Shown here: one piece after another, positions 7,903 through 16,966 of the stretch
Numbering within the stretch: the stretch's first letter is position 1
How the letters are laid out: each line of letters opens with the position of its first letter
Assembly: GCF_004331155.1 (NCBI RefSeq)
Contig: NZ_SJNZ01000003.1
Span: forward strand, 1-64,000
Reading direction: 5' to 3'
Length of the DNA: 64,000 nucleotides
From: Acinetobacter terrestris
GTDB lineage: Bacteria > Pseudomonadota > Gammaproteobacteria > Pseudomonadales > Moraxellaceae
Notes under the pieces: generated by a model
Seen by the model: the letters and a program-made list of their open reading frames with translations, nothing else
What the model was told of the DNA's origin: nothing
The model's database searches: none
Position numbers and translations under genes: made by a program

Positions 7903-7932
7903 AAAAAAACCCGCTACATGAGCGGGTTTTTA
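7903..7932 (-). terminator. glnA terminator
   Basis: AAAACCCGCT and AGCGGGTTTT form a stem 20 bases past the glnA stop. On the minus strand it is followed by eight T residues. Confidence 0.9.
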
Positions 7933-7953
7933 AAGCTTAAATTCGCGTACGAA

Positions 7954-9369
7954 TTATAGGCTGTAGTACATGTCAAACTCAACTGGGTGAGTAGTCGTGT
8001 TAAGACGACGTACTTCTTCAGTTTTAAGTTCGATATAGGCATTAAGCATTTCTTTAGTGAACACGCCACCTTTTAACAAGTAGTCATGATCAGCTTCAAG
8101 TGCTTCAAGCGCCATTTCTAGGTTATGAGCAACTGTTGGGATTTTCGCTTCTTCTTCAGGAGGAAGATCATACAAGTTTTTATCAGCAGCTTCACCTGGG
8201 TGGATCTTGTTTTGAATACCGTCAAGACCAGCCATCAATAATGCTGCAAAACCTAAGTACGGGTTCATCATTGGATCTGGGAAACGTGCTTCAATACGCT
8301 TGCCTTTAGGGCTAGAAACGTAAGGAATACGAATCGAAGCTGAACGGTTACGTGCTGAGTAAGCAAGCATAATCGGCGCTTCATAATGCGGAACCAAACG
8401 CTTGTACGAGTTTGTAGAAGGGTTTGTGATTGCATTCAATGAACGAGCATGTTTGATCACACCGCCAATGAAGTAAAGCGCCATTTCTGACAAGCCTGCA
8501 TATTCATCACCAGCAAACAGGTTCTTGCCATCTTTAGAGATAGACATGTGAACGTGCATACCAGAACCATTATCGCCAACCATTGGTTTAGGCATAAAGG
8601 TTGCAGTTTTTGCATATTGGTGCGCAACGTTCCAAACCGCATATTTGAACTGTTGAACTTCGTCCGCTTTACGAACCATGGTATTGAAGCTCACACCAAT
8701 TTCTAACTGGCAAGATGCAACTTCGTGGTGATGTACTTCTACACGGCCAGGGCCCATGATGTCTTCGATTTTCGCACACATTTCTGCACGCATATCATGT
8801 GAAGAATCTACAGGAGGAACTGGGAAGTAACCACCTTTAACACGTGGACGGTGACCAGAGTTACCGCCTTCGTAGTCTTTGTTTGTAGACCAAGCAGCTT
8901 CTTCGGCGATTAATGTATGGCGCGCGCCAGACATATCGATTTCCCATTTTACTTCGTCAAAAACGAAGAATTCTGGTTCCGGGCCGAAGAATGCAGTATC
9001 ACCAATACCCGTAGATTTTAAATATTCTTCTGCACGGCGAGCAATTGAACGTGGGTCACGGTCGTAACCTTGGCCAGTTGAAGGCTCAATCACGTCACAA
9101 GTGACAACAACCGTTGCTTCAGCAAAGAACGGGTCAAGGAAGCATGTTGCAGCATCTGGACGTAAAATCATGTCAGATGCTTCGATGCCTTTCCAACCGG
9201 CGATTGAAGAACCATCAAACATTTTACCGTCTTCAAATGTATCTTCGTCAATCGTATCTGCTGGGTAAGTTACATGTTGCTCTTTACCCTTAGTATCAGT
9301 AAAGCGAAAATCGACCCATTTTGCGCCACTTTCTTGGATGAGTTGAAGGACCTTGTTCGCCATGCTCAT
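7954..9369 (-). CDS. glnA: Glutamine synthetase, type I
   Basis: GlnA makes glutamine from glutamate, ammonia and ATP, the main route of ammonium assimilation. The 471-aa protein has the usual GSI-beta length and motifs: the N-terminal beta-grasp domain, [10 protein letters not shown], the metal/ATP site [10 protein letters not shown], and [20 protein letters not shown] near residue 400 contains the Tyr that is adenylylated by GlnE. The start at 9369 (MSMANK) has GGAG at the right distance. The upstream DNA carries a sigma54 promoter and two NtrC-like sites, so expression should rise under nitrogen limitation, while activity is probably tuned by adenylylation. Confidence 0.97.
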   Translation of the reverse strand: MSMANKVLQLIQESGAKWVDFRFTDTKGKEQHVTYPADTIDEDTFEDGKMFDGSSIAGWKGIEASDMILRPDAATCFLDPFFAEATVVVTCDVIEPSTGQGYDRDPRSIARRAEEYLKSTGIGDTAFFGPEPEFFVFDEVKWEIDMSGARHTLIAEEAAWSTNKDYEGGNSGHRPRVKGGYFPVPPVDSSHDMRAEMCAKIEDIMGPGRVEVHHHEVASCQLEIGVSFNTMVRKADEVQQFKYAVWNVAHQYAKTATFMPKPMVGDNGSGMHVHMSISKDGKNLFAGDEYAGLSEMALYFIGGVIKHARSLNAITNPSTNSYKRLVPHYEAPIMLAYSARNRSASIRIPYVSSPKGKRIEARFPDPMMNPYLGFAALLMAGLDGIQNKIHPGEAADKNLYDLPPEEEAKIPTVAHNLEMALEALEADHDYLLKGGVFTKEMLNAYIELKTEEVRRLNTTTHPVEFDMYYSL

Positions 9370-9429
9370 TGTGCTCCGATGATTTTTTGTTGCACCTGCT
9401 AAGTGCGTGTTAGTAGTTGGCAGTTATTA

Positions 9430-9446
9430 AGCAAATCTCATACCAA
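9430..9446 (-). promoter_or_regulatory. Sigma54 promoter of glnA
   Basis: On the minus strand the sequence reads TTGGTATGAGATTTGCT. It matches YTGGCACGNNNNTTGCW at 11 of 13 defined positions, with the invariant GG and GC exactly ten bases apart. Transcription would start near 9419, leaving a leader of about 50 nt. Confidence 0.75.
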
Positions 9447-9517
9447 CTTTAAAAAATAAAGATAAAATATTGAATTCTTTATCAGAATAGAAGATTTAGA
9501 TACTTTAGTTTGAGACT

Positions 9518-9523
9518 ATTATA
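9518..9523 (-). promoter_or_regulatory. Candidate sigma70 -10 box upstream of the glnA sigma54 promoter
   Basis: The minus strand reads TATAAT here. The matching -35 region (about 9541-9546) is poor in sequence but falls inside the left NtrC-like site. That resembles the enteric glnAp1 arrangement, where NtrC represses the upstream sigma70 promoter. The assignment is tentative. Confidence 0.4.
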
Positions 9524-9540
9524 CTGTGTGTAAATGTAAA

Positions 9541-9557
9541 TGCACCATATTCAAACA
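9541..9557. promoter_or_regulatory. NtrC-like site, promoter-proximal
   Basis: TGCACCA is a perfect NtrC half-site, while the right half (TCAAACA) is weak. It is centred about 130 bases upstream of the predicted sigma54 start, a normal enhancer distance. Confidence 0.5.
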
Positions 9558-9592
9558 CTCTTCATTACTTTTGCTTAAAAAGCCATTTTCAT

Positions 9593-9609
9593 TGTATCAA
9601 AATGGTGCG
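9593..9609. promoter_or_regulatory. NtrC-like site, promoter-distal
   Basis: TGTATCAAAATGGTGCG matches the 17-bp TGCACYANNNTGGTGCA consensus at all but three defined positions, with a near-perfect right half. It is 52 bp from the proximal site, about five helical turns, so bound dimers could face the same side. Confidence 0.55.
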
Positions 9610-10215
9610 AATTTATTTTTATTAAATAGTAAATGATCTTTTTTTCTCATTATTTGGCTTAATAATCATCACCTGCGATTAAAATAAATACTTAAAAATA
9701 AATTTTCAACCATGTTGATGATTTTAATGCTTAATATTTCAACTATTGAATTTTAACCGCTCTTATAAATTTAAATTTTAGGTACTGTTATCTCATTATT
9801 TTTTCATCATTTTATAATTTACCCAATTTAACCCGCAGATTTTTTCAGTAATTGGATAAAGAAAGACCTTGCGCCATTTTGGTGATAATTGCGAAATATT
9901 ATTTCCTGCTTTTAATGCTCCTTTATGAAGCTCAGCTTCAACTAATCCAATATGAATGTAATTATACTTACTTATAGTTAGCCTATTACTTAAATTCAAC
10001 TTTCTCAACTCATTCATTACTTTTAAATCTAAATAAAGCCTTCATATTATTTAAAGTTGCTTTCAAGCATTGAAATAAATATCGATGAATTTGATTCAAT
10101 ATAAAGTGTAAATAAATCAGCTTATTCTCATCCTGCGATTCCTCTAAAATCATTATCATAGAAATAGTTCAGCAGAAAATGCTTATTTTTTGCTATGATT
10201 ATTCGCACTCCATTT
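9610..10215. other. AT-rich intergenic region between glnA and trpG
   Basis: About 600 bases between the glnA enhancer sites and the trpG promoter. The only sizeable frame is a 73-codon minus-strand ORF (9796-10017) with Lys/Asn/Ile-rich composition and no visible ribosome binding site. I cannot tie it to any family and do not annotate it as a gene. No RNA gene or clear repeat is recognised. Confidence 0.5.
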
Positions 10216-10244
10216 TTGACTTGTTTTACTTAGCCTGCTTTATA
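10216..10244 (+). promoter_or_regulatory. Candidate trpG promoter
   Basis: The -35 TTGACT (10216-10221) and -10 TTTATA (10239-10244) are 17 bases apart, roughly 85 bases upstream of the trpG start. GACTTG and CAAGTC flank the element and could pair in the leader. No Trp-rich leader peptide is evident. Confidence 0.5.
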
Positions 10245-10332
10245 TCAAGCAAGTCAGTAAAAACAGCAATCATGTGAGTATTCCTGGACTATTCGAGCAC
10301 ATTTAAGTGCGTAATTTTCAATAGGTTAGCTC

Positions 10333-10917
10333 ATGCTTTTAATGATCGACAATTATGACTCTTTTACCTATAACATCGTCCAATATTTTGGCGAGTTAAA
10401 TCAAGAGGTAAAAGTAGTCCGTAATGATGCCGTGACATTGGAAGATATCGAGCGATGGCAACCCAAGTATTTGGTGATTGGCCCTGGCCCGTGTTCACCA
10501 AGTGAAGCAGGAATTTCGATTCCCGCGATTCAGCACTTTGCCGGCAAAATTCCATTGCTTGGCGTGTGTTTAGGTCATCAAGCTATTGGCCAGGCTTTTG
10601 GTGGGAATATTATTCGCGCAAAGAACGTCATGCACGGTCGTTTGTCCGATATGTATCACAGCAACCAAGGGATTTTTAGCGATCTACCCTCTCCATTTTC
10701 GGCAACGCGATATCATTCACTGGTGATTGATCAGGCGACCGTACCCGATTGTTTGGAAGTCACCTGCTGGACCAATGAAGCCGATGGCAGCATGGAAGAA
10801 ATTATGGGTGTAAAACATAAGACATTGGCCGTCGAGGGCGTGCAGTTCCACCCTGAATCAATTTTGAGCCAGCATGGTCATCAAATCTTCCAGAACTTTT
10901 TAGAAATTTATGCATAG
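10333..10917 (+). CDS. trpG: Anthranilate synthase glutamine amidotransferase subunit
   Basis: TrpG supplies ammonia from glutamine to TrpE for anthranilate synthesis, and in many bacteria the same subunit also serves PabB. The 194-aa class I amidotransferase shows the N-terminal [17 protein letters not shown], the oxyanion motif [13 protein letters not shown], the nucleophile in [17 protein letters not shown], and the His/Glu pair in [11 protein letters not shown]. It heads trpG-trpD-trpC, the order seen in pseudomonads, with trpE elsewhere. trpD starts within nine bases of its stop, so translation is probably coupled. Confidence 0.95.
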   Translation: MLLMIDNYDSFTYNIVQYFGELNQEVKVVRNDAVTLEDIERWQPKYLVIGPGPCSPSEAGISIPAIQHFAGKIPLLGVCLGHQAIGQAFGGNIIRAKNVMHGRLSDMYHSNQGIFSDLPSPFSATRYHSLVIDQATVPDCLEVTCWTNEADGSMEEIMGVKHKTLAVEGVQFHPESILSQHGHQIFQNFLEIYA

Positions 10918-10925
10918 TGAACACA

Positions 10926-11972
10926 ATGAATATTCAACAAGCTTTAAATAACATTACCAAACAGATTCACCTGACTCAGCCGCAAATGGAAGATGTGATG
11001 CGCAGCATCATGTCCGGTGAAGCAACCGATGCGCAAATCGGGGCGCTAATGATGGGCTTGCGTTTAAAAGGCGAAAGCATTGACGAAATTACTGCTGCTG
11101 CACGTGTAATGCGTGAATTTGCGATTAAAATTGATGTCAGCGATATTCCACATCTGGTCGATATCGTCGGTACCGGCGGTGACGGTCAAAACCTGTTTAA
11201 TGTCTCTACGGCATCCAGTTTTGTGATTGCTGCTGCCGGTGCAACCATTGCCAAGCACGGTAACCGTGGTGTGTCTTCAAAATCAGGTTCATCTGACTTG
11301 CTGGAAAAAGCCGGCATTAACCTGAACCTGAATATGCAGCAAACTGAACGTTGTATTCGTGAAATGGGGGTCGGTTTCCTGTTTGCACCAAATCATCACA
11401 AGGCCATGAAATATGCAATCGGTCCACGTCGTGAATTGGGTATTCGCAGTATTTTCAACTTGCTTGGCCCATTAACTAATCCGGCTGGAGTACAGCGTTT
11501 TGTACTGGGTGTATTCTCGAATGAACTGTGCCGCCCGATTGCCGAAGTGATGAAACAACTCGGTGCTGAGCATGTGATGGTGGTGCATTCCAAAGATGGT
11601 CTAGATGAAATCAGCCTGGCATCTTCAACCTATGTCGCTGAACTCAAAAATGGCGAAATCACGGAATGGATGATTAACCCTGAAGATGTCGACATTGAAT
11701 CACAGACTTTGACCGGTTTAATGGTTGAAGATTCCACTGAAAGCCTGGCTTTAATTAAAGATGCTTTGGGCAAGAAAAAATCGGCTAAAGGTGAAAAAGC
11801 GGCCAACATGATTGCACTCAATGCAGGTGCAGGCATTTATGTATCCGGTTTAACCACCAGCTATAAGCAAGGCGTGGCACTGGCACATGACATTATTTAC
11901 GGTGGACAAGCTTTAGAAAAAATGAGCGTTTTGTCTGAATTCACCAAAACCCTCAAAGAATACGAAGCTTAA
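10926..11972 (+). CDS. trpD: Anthranilate phosphoribosyltransferase
   Basis: TrpD joins anthranilate to PRPP, the second step of tryptophan synthesis. The protein (348 aa from ATG 10926) carries the glycine-rich PRPP site [32 protein letters not shown], and the family block [21 protein letters not shown]. An in-frame GTG at 10917, overlapping the trpG stop codon, is an alternative start adding three residues. I prefer the ATG because MNIQQALN is the normal family start. It sits between trpG and trpC in one operon. Confidence 0.96.
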   Translation: MNIQQALNNITKQIHLTQPQMEDVMRSIMSGEATDAQIGALMMGLRLKGESIDEITAAARVMREFAIKIDVSDIPHLVDIVGTGGDGQNLFNVSTASSFVIAAAGATIAKHGNRGVSSKSGSSDLLEKAGINLNLNMQQTERCIREMGVGFLFAPNHHKAMKYAIGPRRELGIRSIFNLLGPLTNPAGVQRFVLGVFSNELCRPIAEVMKQLGAEHVMVVHSKDGLDEISLASSTYVAELKNGEITEWMINPEDVDIESQTLTGLMVEDSTESLALIKDALGKKKSAKGEKAANMIALNAGAGIYVSGLTTSYKQGVALAHDIIYGGQALEKMSVLSEFTKTLKEYEA

Positions 11973-11993
11973 GGCTATAAAGGAAATATTGTC

Positions 11994-12800
11994 ATGCTCG
12001 ATATCGCAAATACGATTTTAGGTAAAATTGTTGACCGTAAACAGGTAGAATTTGCTGCGCGTTTAAAACAACATAGCTTAAAGGATGTTGAAGAACTCGC
12101 GCAGGTAGCAACACCTGTACGTGGCTTTGCCCAAAGCCTGTTAGGCAAACGTCCGGGAGTGATTGCTGAAATTAAAAAAGCATCTCCTTCTAAAGGCGTG
12201 ATTCGTGAAAATTTTAATCCAGCTGAAATTGCACAGCAATATGAGCAAGCGGGTGCCGCCTGTTTATCGGTACTGACGGATGTAGACTTTTTCCAGGGTG
12301 CAGATGAAAATATCGCCATTGCTCGTTCACACTGTGCCCTTCCTGCGCTGCGTAAGGATTTCTTGATCGATCCTTATGGTGTAATTGAAGCACGTGCCTT
12401 GCATGCCGACTGTATTCTTCTGATTGTGGCGTGCCTGTCTGACCAGCAACTGGAAGAAATGTCAAAAACTGCTTTTGAACACAATTTAGATGTACTAGTT
12501 GAAGTGCATGATGAACATGAGCTTGAACGTGCACTTCGACTTTCAGAGCGTTGCCTGTTAGGCGTGAATAACCGTAATTTAAAAACCTTTGATGTCGATT
12601 TAAACACATCACTACGCTTGAAAAAATTGCTTGAGCCTTCACGTTTATTGGTAACTGAAAGTGGTATTGCCACCCCAAATGATGTCCACATGATGCAAGA
12701 GCATGACATTCATGCCTTCCTTGTGGGTGAAAGTTTTATGAAACAGCCTCGTCCAGATCATGCATTTACTGCATTATTTGGTCAGCCTGAAACTGTTTAA
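11994..12800 (+). CDS. trpC: Indole-3-glycerol phosphate synthase
   Basis: TrpC closes the indole ring, converting CdRP to indole-3-glycerol phosphate. The 268-aa TIM barrel contains the catalytic block VIAEIKKASPSKGVIRENF, LSVLTDVDFFQG, LRKDFLIDPYGVIEARALHAD and LLGVNNRNLKTFDVD. It is monofunctional, with no TrpF domain fused at the C-terminus. AAGGAAA precedes the start. It lies 21 bases after trpD, and the Smr gene follows after 15 bases, so transcription may continue into it. Confidence 0.96.
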   Translation: MLDIANTILGKIVDRKQVEFAARLKQHSLKDVEELAQVATPVRGFAQSLLGKRPGVIAEIKKASPSKGVIRENFNPAEIAQQYEQAGAACLSVLTDVDFFQGADENIAIARSHCALPALRKDFLIDPYGVIEARALHADCILLIVACLSDQQLEEMSKTAFEHNLDVLVEVHDEHELERALRLSERCLLGVNNRNLKTFDVDLNTSLRLKKLLEPSRLLVTESGIATPNDVHMMQEHDIHAFLVGESFMKQPRPDHAFTALFGQPETV

Positions 12801-12815
12801 TGAATAATTAAGATT

Positions 12816-13502
12816 ATGAGTAAACATGATTCTTCGCTTTCTAAAGGTCAGTTCGACTTACTGAAAGCCTTTAAAAAGCAAATCACCAATCCGCATTCGA
12901 CTGCCCTTGCCAAACAGCCTGAGCCTAAAGCTCCCGCCCAGCAAGAACCGGAAGATGATTTCGACTTGTTCCAGAAATCCATGCAAGGTGTCAAAAAAAT
13001 GGACACCAGCAATATTGCAAAGATTAAAAAGGACAAGAAGAAAAAAATTGATGCGCAAACTCTAGCAAAACGTGCAGCAGCCACTGGTCCGATGCAAACC
13101 GACAATGCAGAGCTTTCAGATACACAAGCCATGCTGAATCCTGTTGCCAGTCAAGCCACATTAAGCTACCGCATCGGCACCCTGCAGCACAAAGTGTTTG
13201 AAGATTTAAAAGCCGGTAACCTGCGCTGGTTTGAAGCGGTGGATCTGCATGGTTGTACGGTTGAAGATGCGCGAGCTGCAGTGTTACAGATCATTCAGAT
13301 GGCAAAAGATGAAAATCAAAATGTCATTAAGATTGTGCACGGCAAAGGGCCAGAAGCCATTTTAAAAACCTATGTGAATGGCTGGCTGCGTCAACACCGT
13401 GATGTTTTAGCCTTTGTCAGTGCGCCTGAAAAACAAGGTGGCACGGGTGCCGTTTTGGTTTTATTAAAACGCGCAGAAAAGAACCCTAAATTTAAACAGT
13501 AA
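12816..13502 (+). CDS. Smr-domain protein (small MutS-related)
   Basis: This 228-aa protein has a long charged, Lys/Gln-rich N-terminal region (residues 1-130) and a C-terminal Smr domain. The domain's motifs are present: VDLHGCTVEDA (LDLHG motif), KIVHGKG (HGxG motif), and the distal GGTGAVLVLLK strand. Smr domains act as nucleases on nucleic acids; stand-alone proteobacterial members such as SmrA/SmrB include one that cleaves mRNA at collided ribosomes. Which subgroup this belongs to cannot be decided by eye. It may be co-transcribed with trpGDC because the gap to trpC is only 15 bases. Confidence 0.85.
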   Translation: MSKHDSSLSKGQFDLLKAFKKQITNPHSTALAKQPEPKAPAQQEPEDDFDLFQKSMQGVKKMDTSNIAKIKKDKKKKIDAQTLAKRAAATGPMQTDNAELSDTQAMLNPVASQATLSYRIGTLQHKVFEDLKAGNLRWFEAVDLHGCTVEDARAAVLQIIQMAKDENQNVIKIVHGKGPEAILKTYVNGWLRQHRDVLAFVSAPEKQGGTGAVLVLLKRAEKNPKFKQ

Positions 13503-13524
13503 GCGGAATTTTTCCTCAAAACAG

Positions 13525-13554
13525 GGCATTGTAGCGGTTTTCTGCTACAATGCC
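13525..13554. promoter_or_regulatory. Perfect 11-bp inverted repeat upstream of folE
   Basis: GGCATTGTAGC and GCTACAATGCC are exact inverse complements separated by eight bases. There is no T run, so it is a poor terminator. The right arm contains TACAAT, a plausible -10 box for folE, so the palindrome may be an operator. It could also be a weak terminator for the gene upstream. Confidence 0.4.
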
Positions 13555-13590
13555 GTCCTTGTTCGATATCAGTGTAAGTGAACACGTCTT

Positions 13591-14145
13591 ATGTCTATGC
13601 AGCAATCCTACACCAACATTCTGACTGCCGTTGGTGAAGATCTTAATCGTCCTGGTCTAAAAGATACGCCAATGCGTGCTGCTAAAGCTTTTTCGTATTT
13701 AACGTCTGGATATAGCAAAACCTTAGAAGAAGTGACCAATAATGCGGTCTTCCCTTCTGACAACCGTGAAATGGTTTTGGTCAAGAATATTGAATTCTAT
13801 TCTTTATGCGAACATCACTTATTACCTTTCTACGGTCGTGTGCATATTGCTTATTTGCCGGAAGGTAATGTTTTAGGTTTATCCAAATTTGCCCGCATTA
13901 CTGAAATGTTTGCGCGCCGTTTGCAAATCCAGGAAAATCTGACTCAGCAAATTGCTGAAGCTGTGGCTGAAGTGACTAAAGCACGTGGTGTTGCCGTAAT
14001 GATTGATTCTGCACATATGTGTATGATGATGCGCGGTGTCGGCAAGCAGGAATCAACCACACGTACGGTTTCTTTTGTTGGAGATTTTAAAACCAATAAA
14101 GAAGAACGTCGTGAGTTTTTGAGTGCTTTACCAGAAAGCCTCTAA
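13591..14145 (+). CDS. folE: GTP cyclohydrolase I
   Basis: FolE converts GTP to dihydroneopterin triphosphate, the first step of folate synthesis. The 184-aa protein has the zinc and catalytic residues of the family: Cys and His in [20 protein letters not shown], and the second zinc Cys in [17 protein letters not shown] strong terminator follows within about 15 bases, so it is the last gene of its unit. An 88-bp gap with a palindrome separates it from the Smr gene, suggesting its own control. Confidence 0.95.
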   Translation: MSMQQSYTNILTAVGEDLNRPGLKDTPMRAAKAFSYLTSGYSKTLEEVTNNAVFPSDNREMVLVKNIEFYSLCEHHLLPFYGRVHIAYLPEGNVLGLSKFARITEMFARRLQIQENLTQQIAEAVAEVTKARGVAVMIDSAHMCMMMRGVGKQESTTRTVSFVGDFKTNKEERREFLSALPESL

Positions 14146-14160
14146 GATTCTTCAGATTTT

Positions 14161-14191
14161 GAAAAGCCCCGATTGTTCGGGGCTTTTTTAT
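14161..14191 (+). terminator. folE terminator
   Basis: AAAAGCCCCGA, TTGT, TCGGGGCTTTTTT; a strong stem with a T run 15 bases after the stop codon. Confidence 0.9.
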
Positions 14192-14242
14192 GTAGAATTT
14201 AACCTATTGTATTTATGAAACTTTTAATTTCAAGGAGGAATC

Positions 14243-14602
14243 ATGTCATCGATTTGGTTAGCAGGCCACAGTTTAACTCAGAGTGAATCCACGATCGATT
14301 ATCCCCGTCCCGATCGTCTGGTTGCAGGCAAGCCTAAACGTATAACCCAAAGTTTATATGAGCATCCCAATATGAACTGTGGCATCTGGACCTGTGAAGT
14401 GGGTACATGGAATATTCAATTTGCTGTCAATAAACAGGAATTCTTTCAGGTGATTGAAGGTCTGGTACGTTTACATGAAGCCAACACGCAGAGTTTTGTC
14501 GAAATTAAAGCGGGTGATGCTGGCATTATTCCACCCGGCTTTACTGGAAAATTTGAAGTGGTTGAAGCAGTTCGAAAATATTTTGTCGTGGTTGAAGTCT
14601 AA
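14243..14602 (+). CDS. Cupin-domain protein (DUF861/cupin_3 type)
   Basis: A 119-aa single-domain cupin. The C-terminal half carries the pattern of the cupin_3 group: MNCGIWTCEVGTWNIQF, then EFFQVIEGLVRLHE and GDAGIIPPGFTGKFEV. Related proteins include the cupin halves of ureidoglycine aminohydrolase and EutQ-like enzymes, but several of these small cupins have no known substrate. The metal-binding His positions of classical cupins are largely missing, as is usual in this subgroup. The ribosome binding site AAGGAGG is near consensus. It stands alone after a terminator. Confidence 0.8.
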   Translation: MSSIWLAGHSLTQSESTIDYPRPDRLVAGKPKRITQSLYEHPNMNCGIWTCEVGTWNIQFAVNKQEFFQVIEGLVRLHEANTQSFVEIKAGDAGIIPPGFTGKFEVVEAVRKYFVVVEV

Positions 14603-14687
14603 AATCTGTGTCTACAGGTTTCTTCTTTGGGACTTTCATAAAAATTCGTCACGCGACATATAAGTTGTCATTCATAAAAAATCACTA

Positions 14688-15095
14688 TTAAAGTTTTAAT
14701 TTTATCAAAAATAACCAATAACATAAGCCAGGAAATAGAGCCAGAAGAATGGTGGGTATATCGGTATAGATTTTCCACCATTCTTTAGAAAGCTCTCCGG
14801 TATGACTCCATCCAAAAACAATAAAAAATGGCATAGCAATAATGAGAGAACTTATACAAACGGTTAGCAAGTTGAGGATGCGATAATGATTTAAAAGAAC
14901 TGAGATCATGAAGCTAAAAGGTACAGTCAAAATACAATAAGCCAAGTAAACAAGACCGTGCCCCGCAAAAACCACGAAAATCGAATATAGACTGTATTCA
15001 TGATTCATTATAATAAACAGCAATGCTGTGAAAAAAAGTAAAGGTAAAGGAGCAAGTAATAGAGCTTTCACTATTTTTTCTTTTGTATATTGCAC
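14688..15095 (-). CDS. Hypothetical four-helix membrane protein
   Basis: This 135-aa protein has four hydrophobic segments, at about residues 10-30, 36-66, 74-96 and 115-133, with a short polar loop HTGELSKEWWKIYTD between the third and fourth. The N-terminus is lysine-rich, suggesting it faces the cytoplasm. I do not recognise a family. It lies next to a degraded region (15100-15560), which hints that this interval is accessory, but there is no direct evidence for its role. Confidence 0.55.
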   Translation of the reverse strand: MQYTKEKIVKALLLAPLPLLFFTALLFIIMNHEYSLYSIFVVFAGHGLVYLAYCILTVPFSFMISVLLNHYRILNLLTVCISSLIIAMPFFIVFGWSHTGELSKEWWKIYTDIPTILLALFPGLCYWLFLIKLKL

Positions 15096-15164
15096 AAACT
15101 TAATTCTCTTATTTATTCGATAAGTATTAGTACTATAGCAACACTCAGATCGGAATTCATTTTT

Positions 15165-15236
15165 CAGGAAATGACATTGGCTGTGTCGCGAATGTTAAAA
15201 ATGACATTGGTTGTGCCGTTGCCTAATGACATTATG
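15165..15236. repeat. Three short direct repeats (ATGACATT) in a degraded region
   Basis: ATGACATT occurs at 15171, 15201 and 15226. The first two copies extend to AATGACATTGG(C/T)TGTG and lie 30 bp apart. Closely spaced subterminal repeats of this kind are seen at the ends of some insertion sequences such as the IS21 family. No transposase is present, so this may be an IS scar. Confidence 0.4.
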
Positions 15237-15309
15237 GGCCGTAATGGTATCTAGCTTACTGGATTCAAATTACTGGAAATAACAACATCTGAGTCGCATA
15301 ACGTAATTT

Positions 15310-15555
15310 TAAAGCAGTAGCGAACTCACTGGCTCACTAGATTTCATTACACCAATCATTCCTTCCGCTCGCCATCTGTCCCAGATGATTAGAGAAAAAA
15401 GTTATCTGCTTTTCTTAGGCTATTTACAACAGAACGATTTTGTCGGTGCAGATATAAATCGCATTTTTTAAAAACAGGATGCAGCCCATGCCCATCCCGA
15501 ATATATGGCACAGAAACAGAGATTCAAAGCCTGGCTTCAGCAGTTGAATACCTAG
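15310..15555 (+). pseudogene. Frameshifted remnant of an unidentified gene
   Basis: A plus-strand frame without a proper start reads LTGSLDFITPIIPSARHLSQ and continues to QQNDFVGADINRIF before a stop within TTTTTTAAAAA. Reading in the next frame just past this homopolymer gives DAAHAHPEYMAQKQRFKAW and then LQQLNT with a stop near 15555. The two pieces look like one C-terminal region broken by a frameshift at the T6A5 run. I cannot name the family. Confidence 0.35.
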
Positions 15556-15562
15556 TGCTTGA

Positions 15563-16966
15563 TTAGCTCTGTACAGTCAAATCAATGTTTGAGTTTCTTA
15601 ACTCGTTTTTAGCCAAATAAACACGATTTCGGCCACTATTCTTGGCTGCGTACAGTGCAGTATCTGCAGCATCTATAAAACGCTGATAGTCTGGATGGCC
15701 ATCATACAGTGCACAGCCAATACTAACAGTAAAATTAAAGCTGCTGCCCGGTCGGGTGCCAATGGTGGTTTCCTGAATCCGGCTACGGATCTGTTCTGCA
15801 ATCTCTTGTGCACGAATCAAATCGCTATCGACCAGCAATAATAAAAACTCTTCTCCACCCACACGGAAAGCATAATCACTGCCCTTAATGCAATCTAGCA
15901 ATGCTTCACCAATAAACTGTAAAGCCGAATCACCTGCTGCATGCCCGAATTTATCATTAATCCGTTTAAAGTGATCTGCATCTATGGCCAGCAAAGACAA
16001 CGGCACATTATTTTTACGCGAAAAATTAATTTCACGCGAAACAATGGTATTGAGATAGCGGCGATTGAGCAATTGAGTCAGTGAATCACTGCCCGAGTCG
16101 ATATAGTCTGCCACCTGAAAAAGTTGATCGACCAGATGCTGAATCTCTCTATTCTTTTCACGAATATCCTGAATCAACCGGATGGATTCATCTTTTTCGG
16201 CAGCATTTAAAACCTGCTGACTCAGCGTATCAATCTGGTAAATACGATCAACAATGGCCTTAACCTGCTCCGACCCGGTAAATGCATAAGCGGCTTTATG
16301 GATAAACCATAAGCCAAATTCAGATTTTGACAACAAGGGATGAGTAAATTTCGGCTCATGGGAAAATACCTTGAACATCAGCTCATTTTCCCAGTTTAAT
16401 AATGAGCTGCGCTGCTTGTCCTTTTGCGCAGCCACATCCTGCATCGCGGAAAATAAACGGTAGGTATGTTTTATATCATTATTTTTTTCCAGATTGACTT
16501 CATATGAGCGGCACATAATTTCTGATGCAAAGCCCAATATCTGTACGATATAAGAGATCATGCGCAAACTATTTTCTTGATCTTGTGCTGCCTGAAGTAC
16601 AAAGACTTTTTTTTCAATTTCACCGATCCCCCGCATGATTAACCAGGATGGAATACCGATACGTGCATGGACTTTGCCGACCATTAACTGCTTTTGCACA
16701 ATCGGTTCGAAGTTCTGATGCAGCGGTACCTGAAAGCAATCGATTAACCACTGATTTAACGTGGCTTTCAAGCGGCTTTGAACAATATCATCCGATAAAA
16801 AATATGAAGCTTCCTTTTCCTGCATCATATTTTTATAAAATTCATAAACCAGTGTCTGGGAATGCGCTTGAATAAATTGAAAAGTGTCATTTAAATCAGT
16901 TGTAGAATAACCATCACAAATCGATTTCCATTGCTCCGCCAGCATGGCAATACTCTCTGTATTCAT
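15563..16966 (-). CDS. Globin-coupled diguanylate cyclase (DosC-like oxygen sensor)
   Basis: The 467-aa protein has the three-part layout of E. coli DosC (460 aa). An N-terminal sensor globin (about 1-155) contains VGKVHARIGIPSWLIMRG, in which His100 matches the proximal heme His, and Tyr41/Tyr44 are candidates for the distal Tyr. A helical middle region follows (about 160-290), then a GGDEF domain with SLTQLLNRRYL, AIDADHFKRINDKFGH and the active-site RVGGEEF. It should make c-di-GMP in response to heme-bound oxygen. The inhibitory I-site position reads KGSD instead of RxxD, so product feedback may be absent. Heme binding is inferred from motif conservation. Confidence 0.85.
   Translation of the reverse strand: MNTESIAMLAEQWKSICDGYSTTDLNDTFQFIQAHSQTLVYEFYKNMMQEKEASYFLSDDIVQSRLKATLNQWLIDCFQVPLHQNFEPIVQKQLMVGKVHARIGIPSWLIMRGIGEIEKKVFVLQAAQDQENSLRMISYIVQILGFASEIMCRSYEVNLEKNNDIKHTYRLFSAMQDVAAQKDKQRSSLLNWENELMFKVFSHEPKFTHPLLSKSEFGLWFIHKAAYAFTGSEQVKAIVDRIYQIDTLSQQVLNAAEKDESIRLIQDIREKNREIQHLVDQLFQVADYIDSGSDSLTQLLNRRYLNTIVSREINFSRKNNVPLSLLAIDADHFKRINDKFGHAAGDSALQFIGEALLDCIKGSDYAFRVGGEEFLLLLVDSDLIRAQEIAEQIRSRIQETTIGTRPGSSFNFTVSIGCALYDGHPDYQRFIDAADTALYAAKNSGRNRVYLAKNELRNSNIDLTVQS

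Noticed and set aside
9796..10017. 73-codon minus-strand frame between glnA and trpG
   Set aside because: AT-driven Lys/Asn/Ile composition, no ribosome binding site and no recognised domain. It could be a small gene but I cannot support it.
10216..10330. Trp attenuator before trpG
   Set aside because: Weak inverted repeats exist, but there is no leader peptide with Trp codons and no terminator hairpin with a T run.
12374..12709. Long antisense frames over trpC, with others over trpD and the Smr gene
   Set aside because: They mirror the codon bias of well-identified genes; no independent coding signal.
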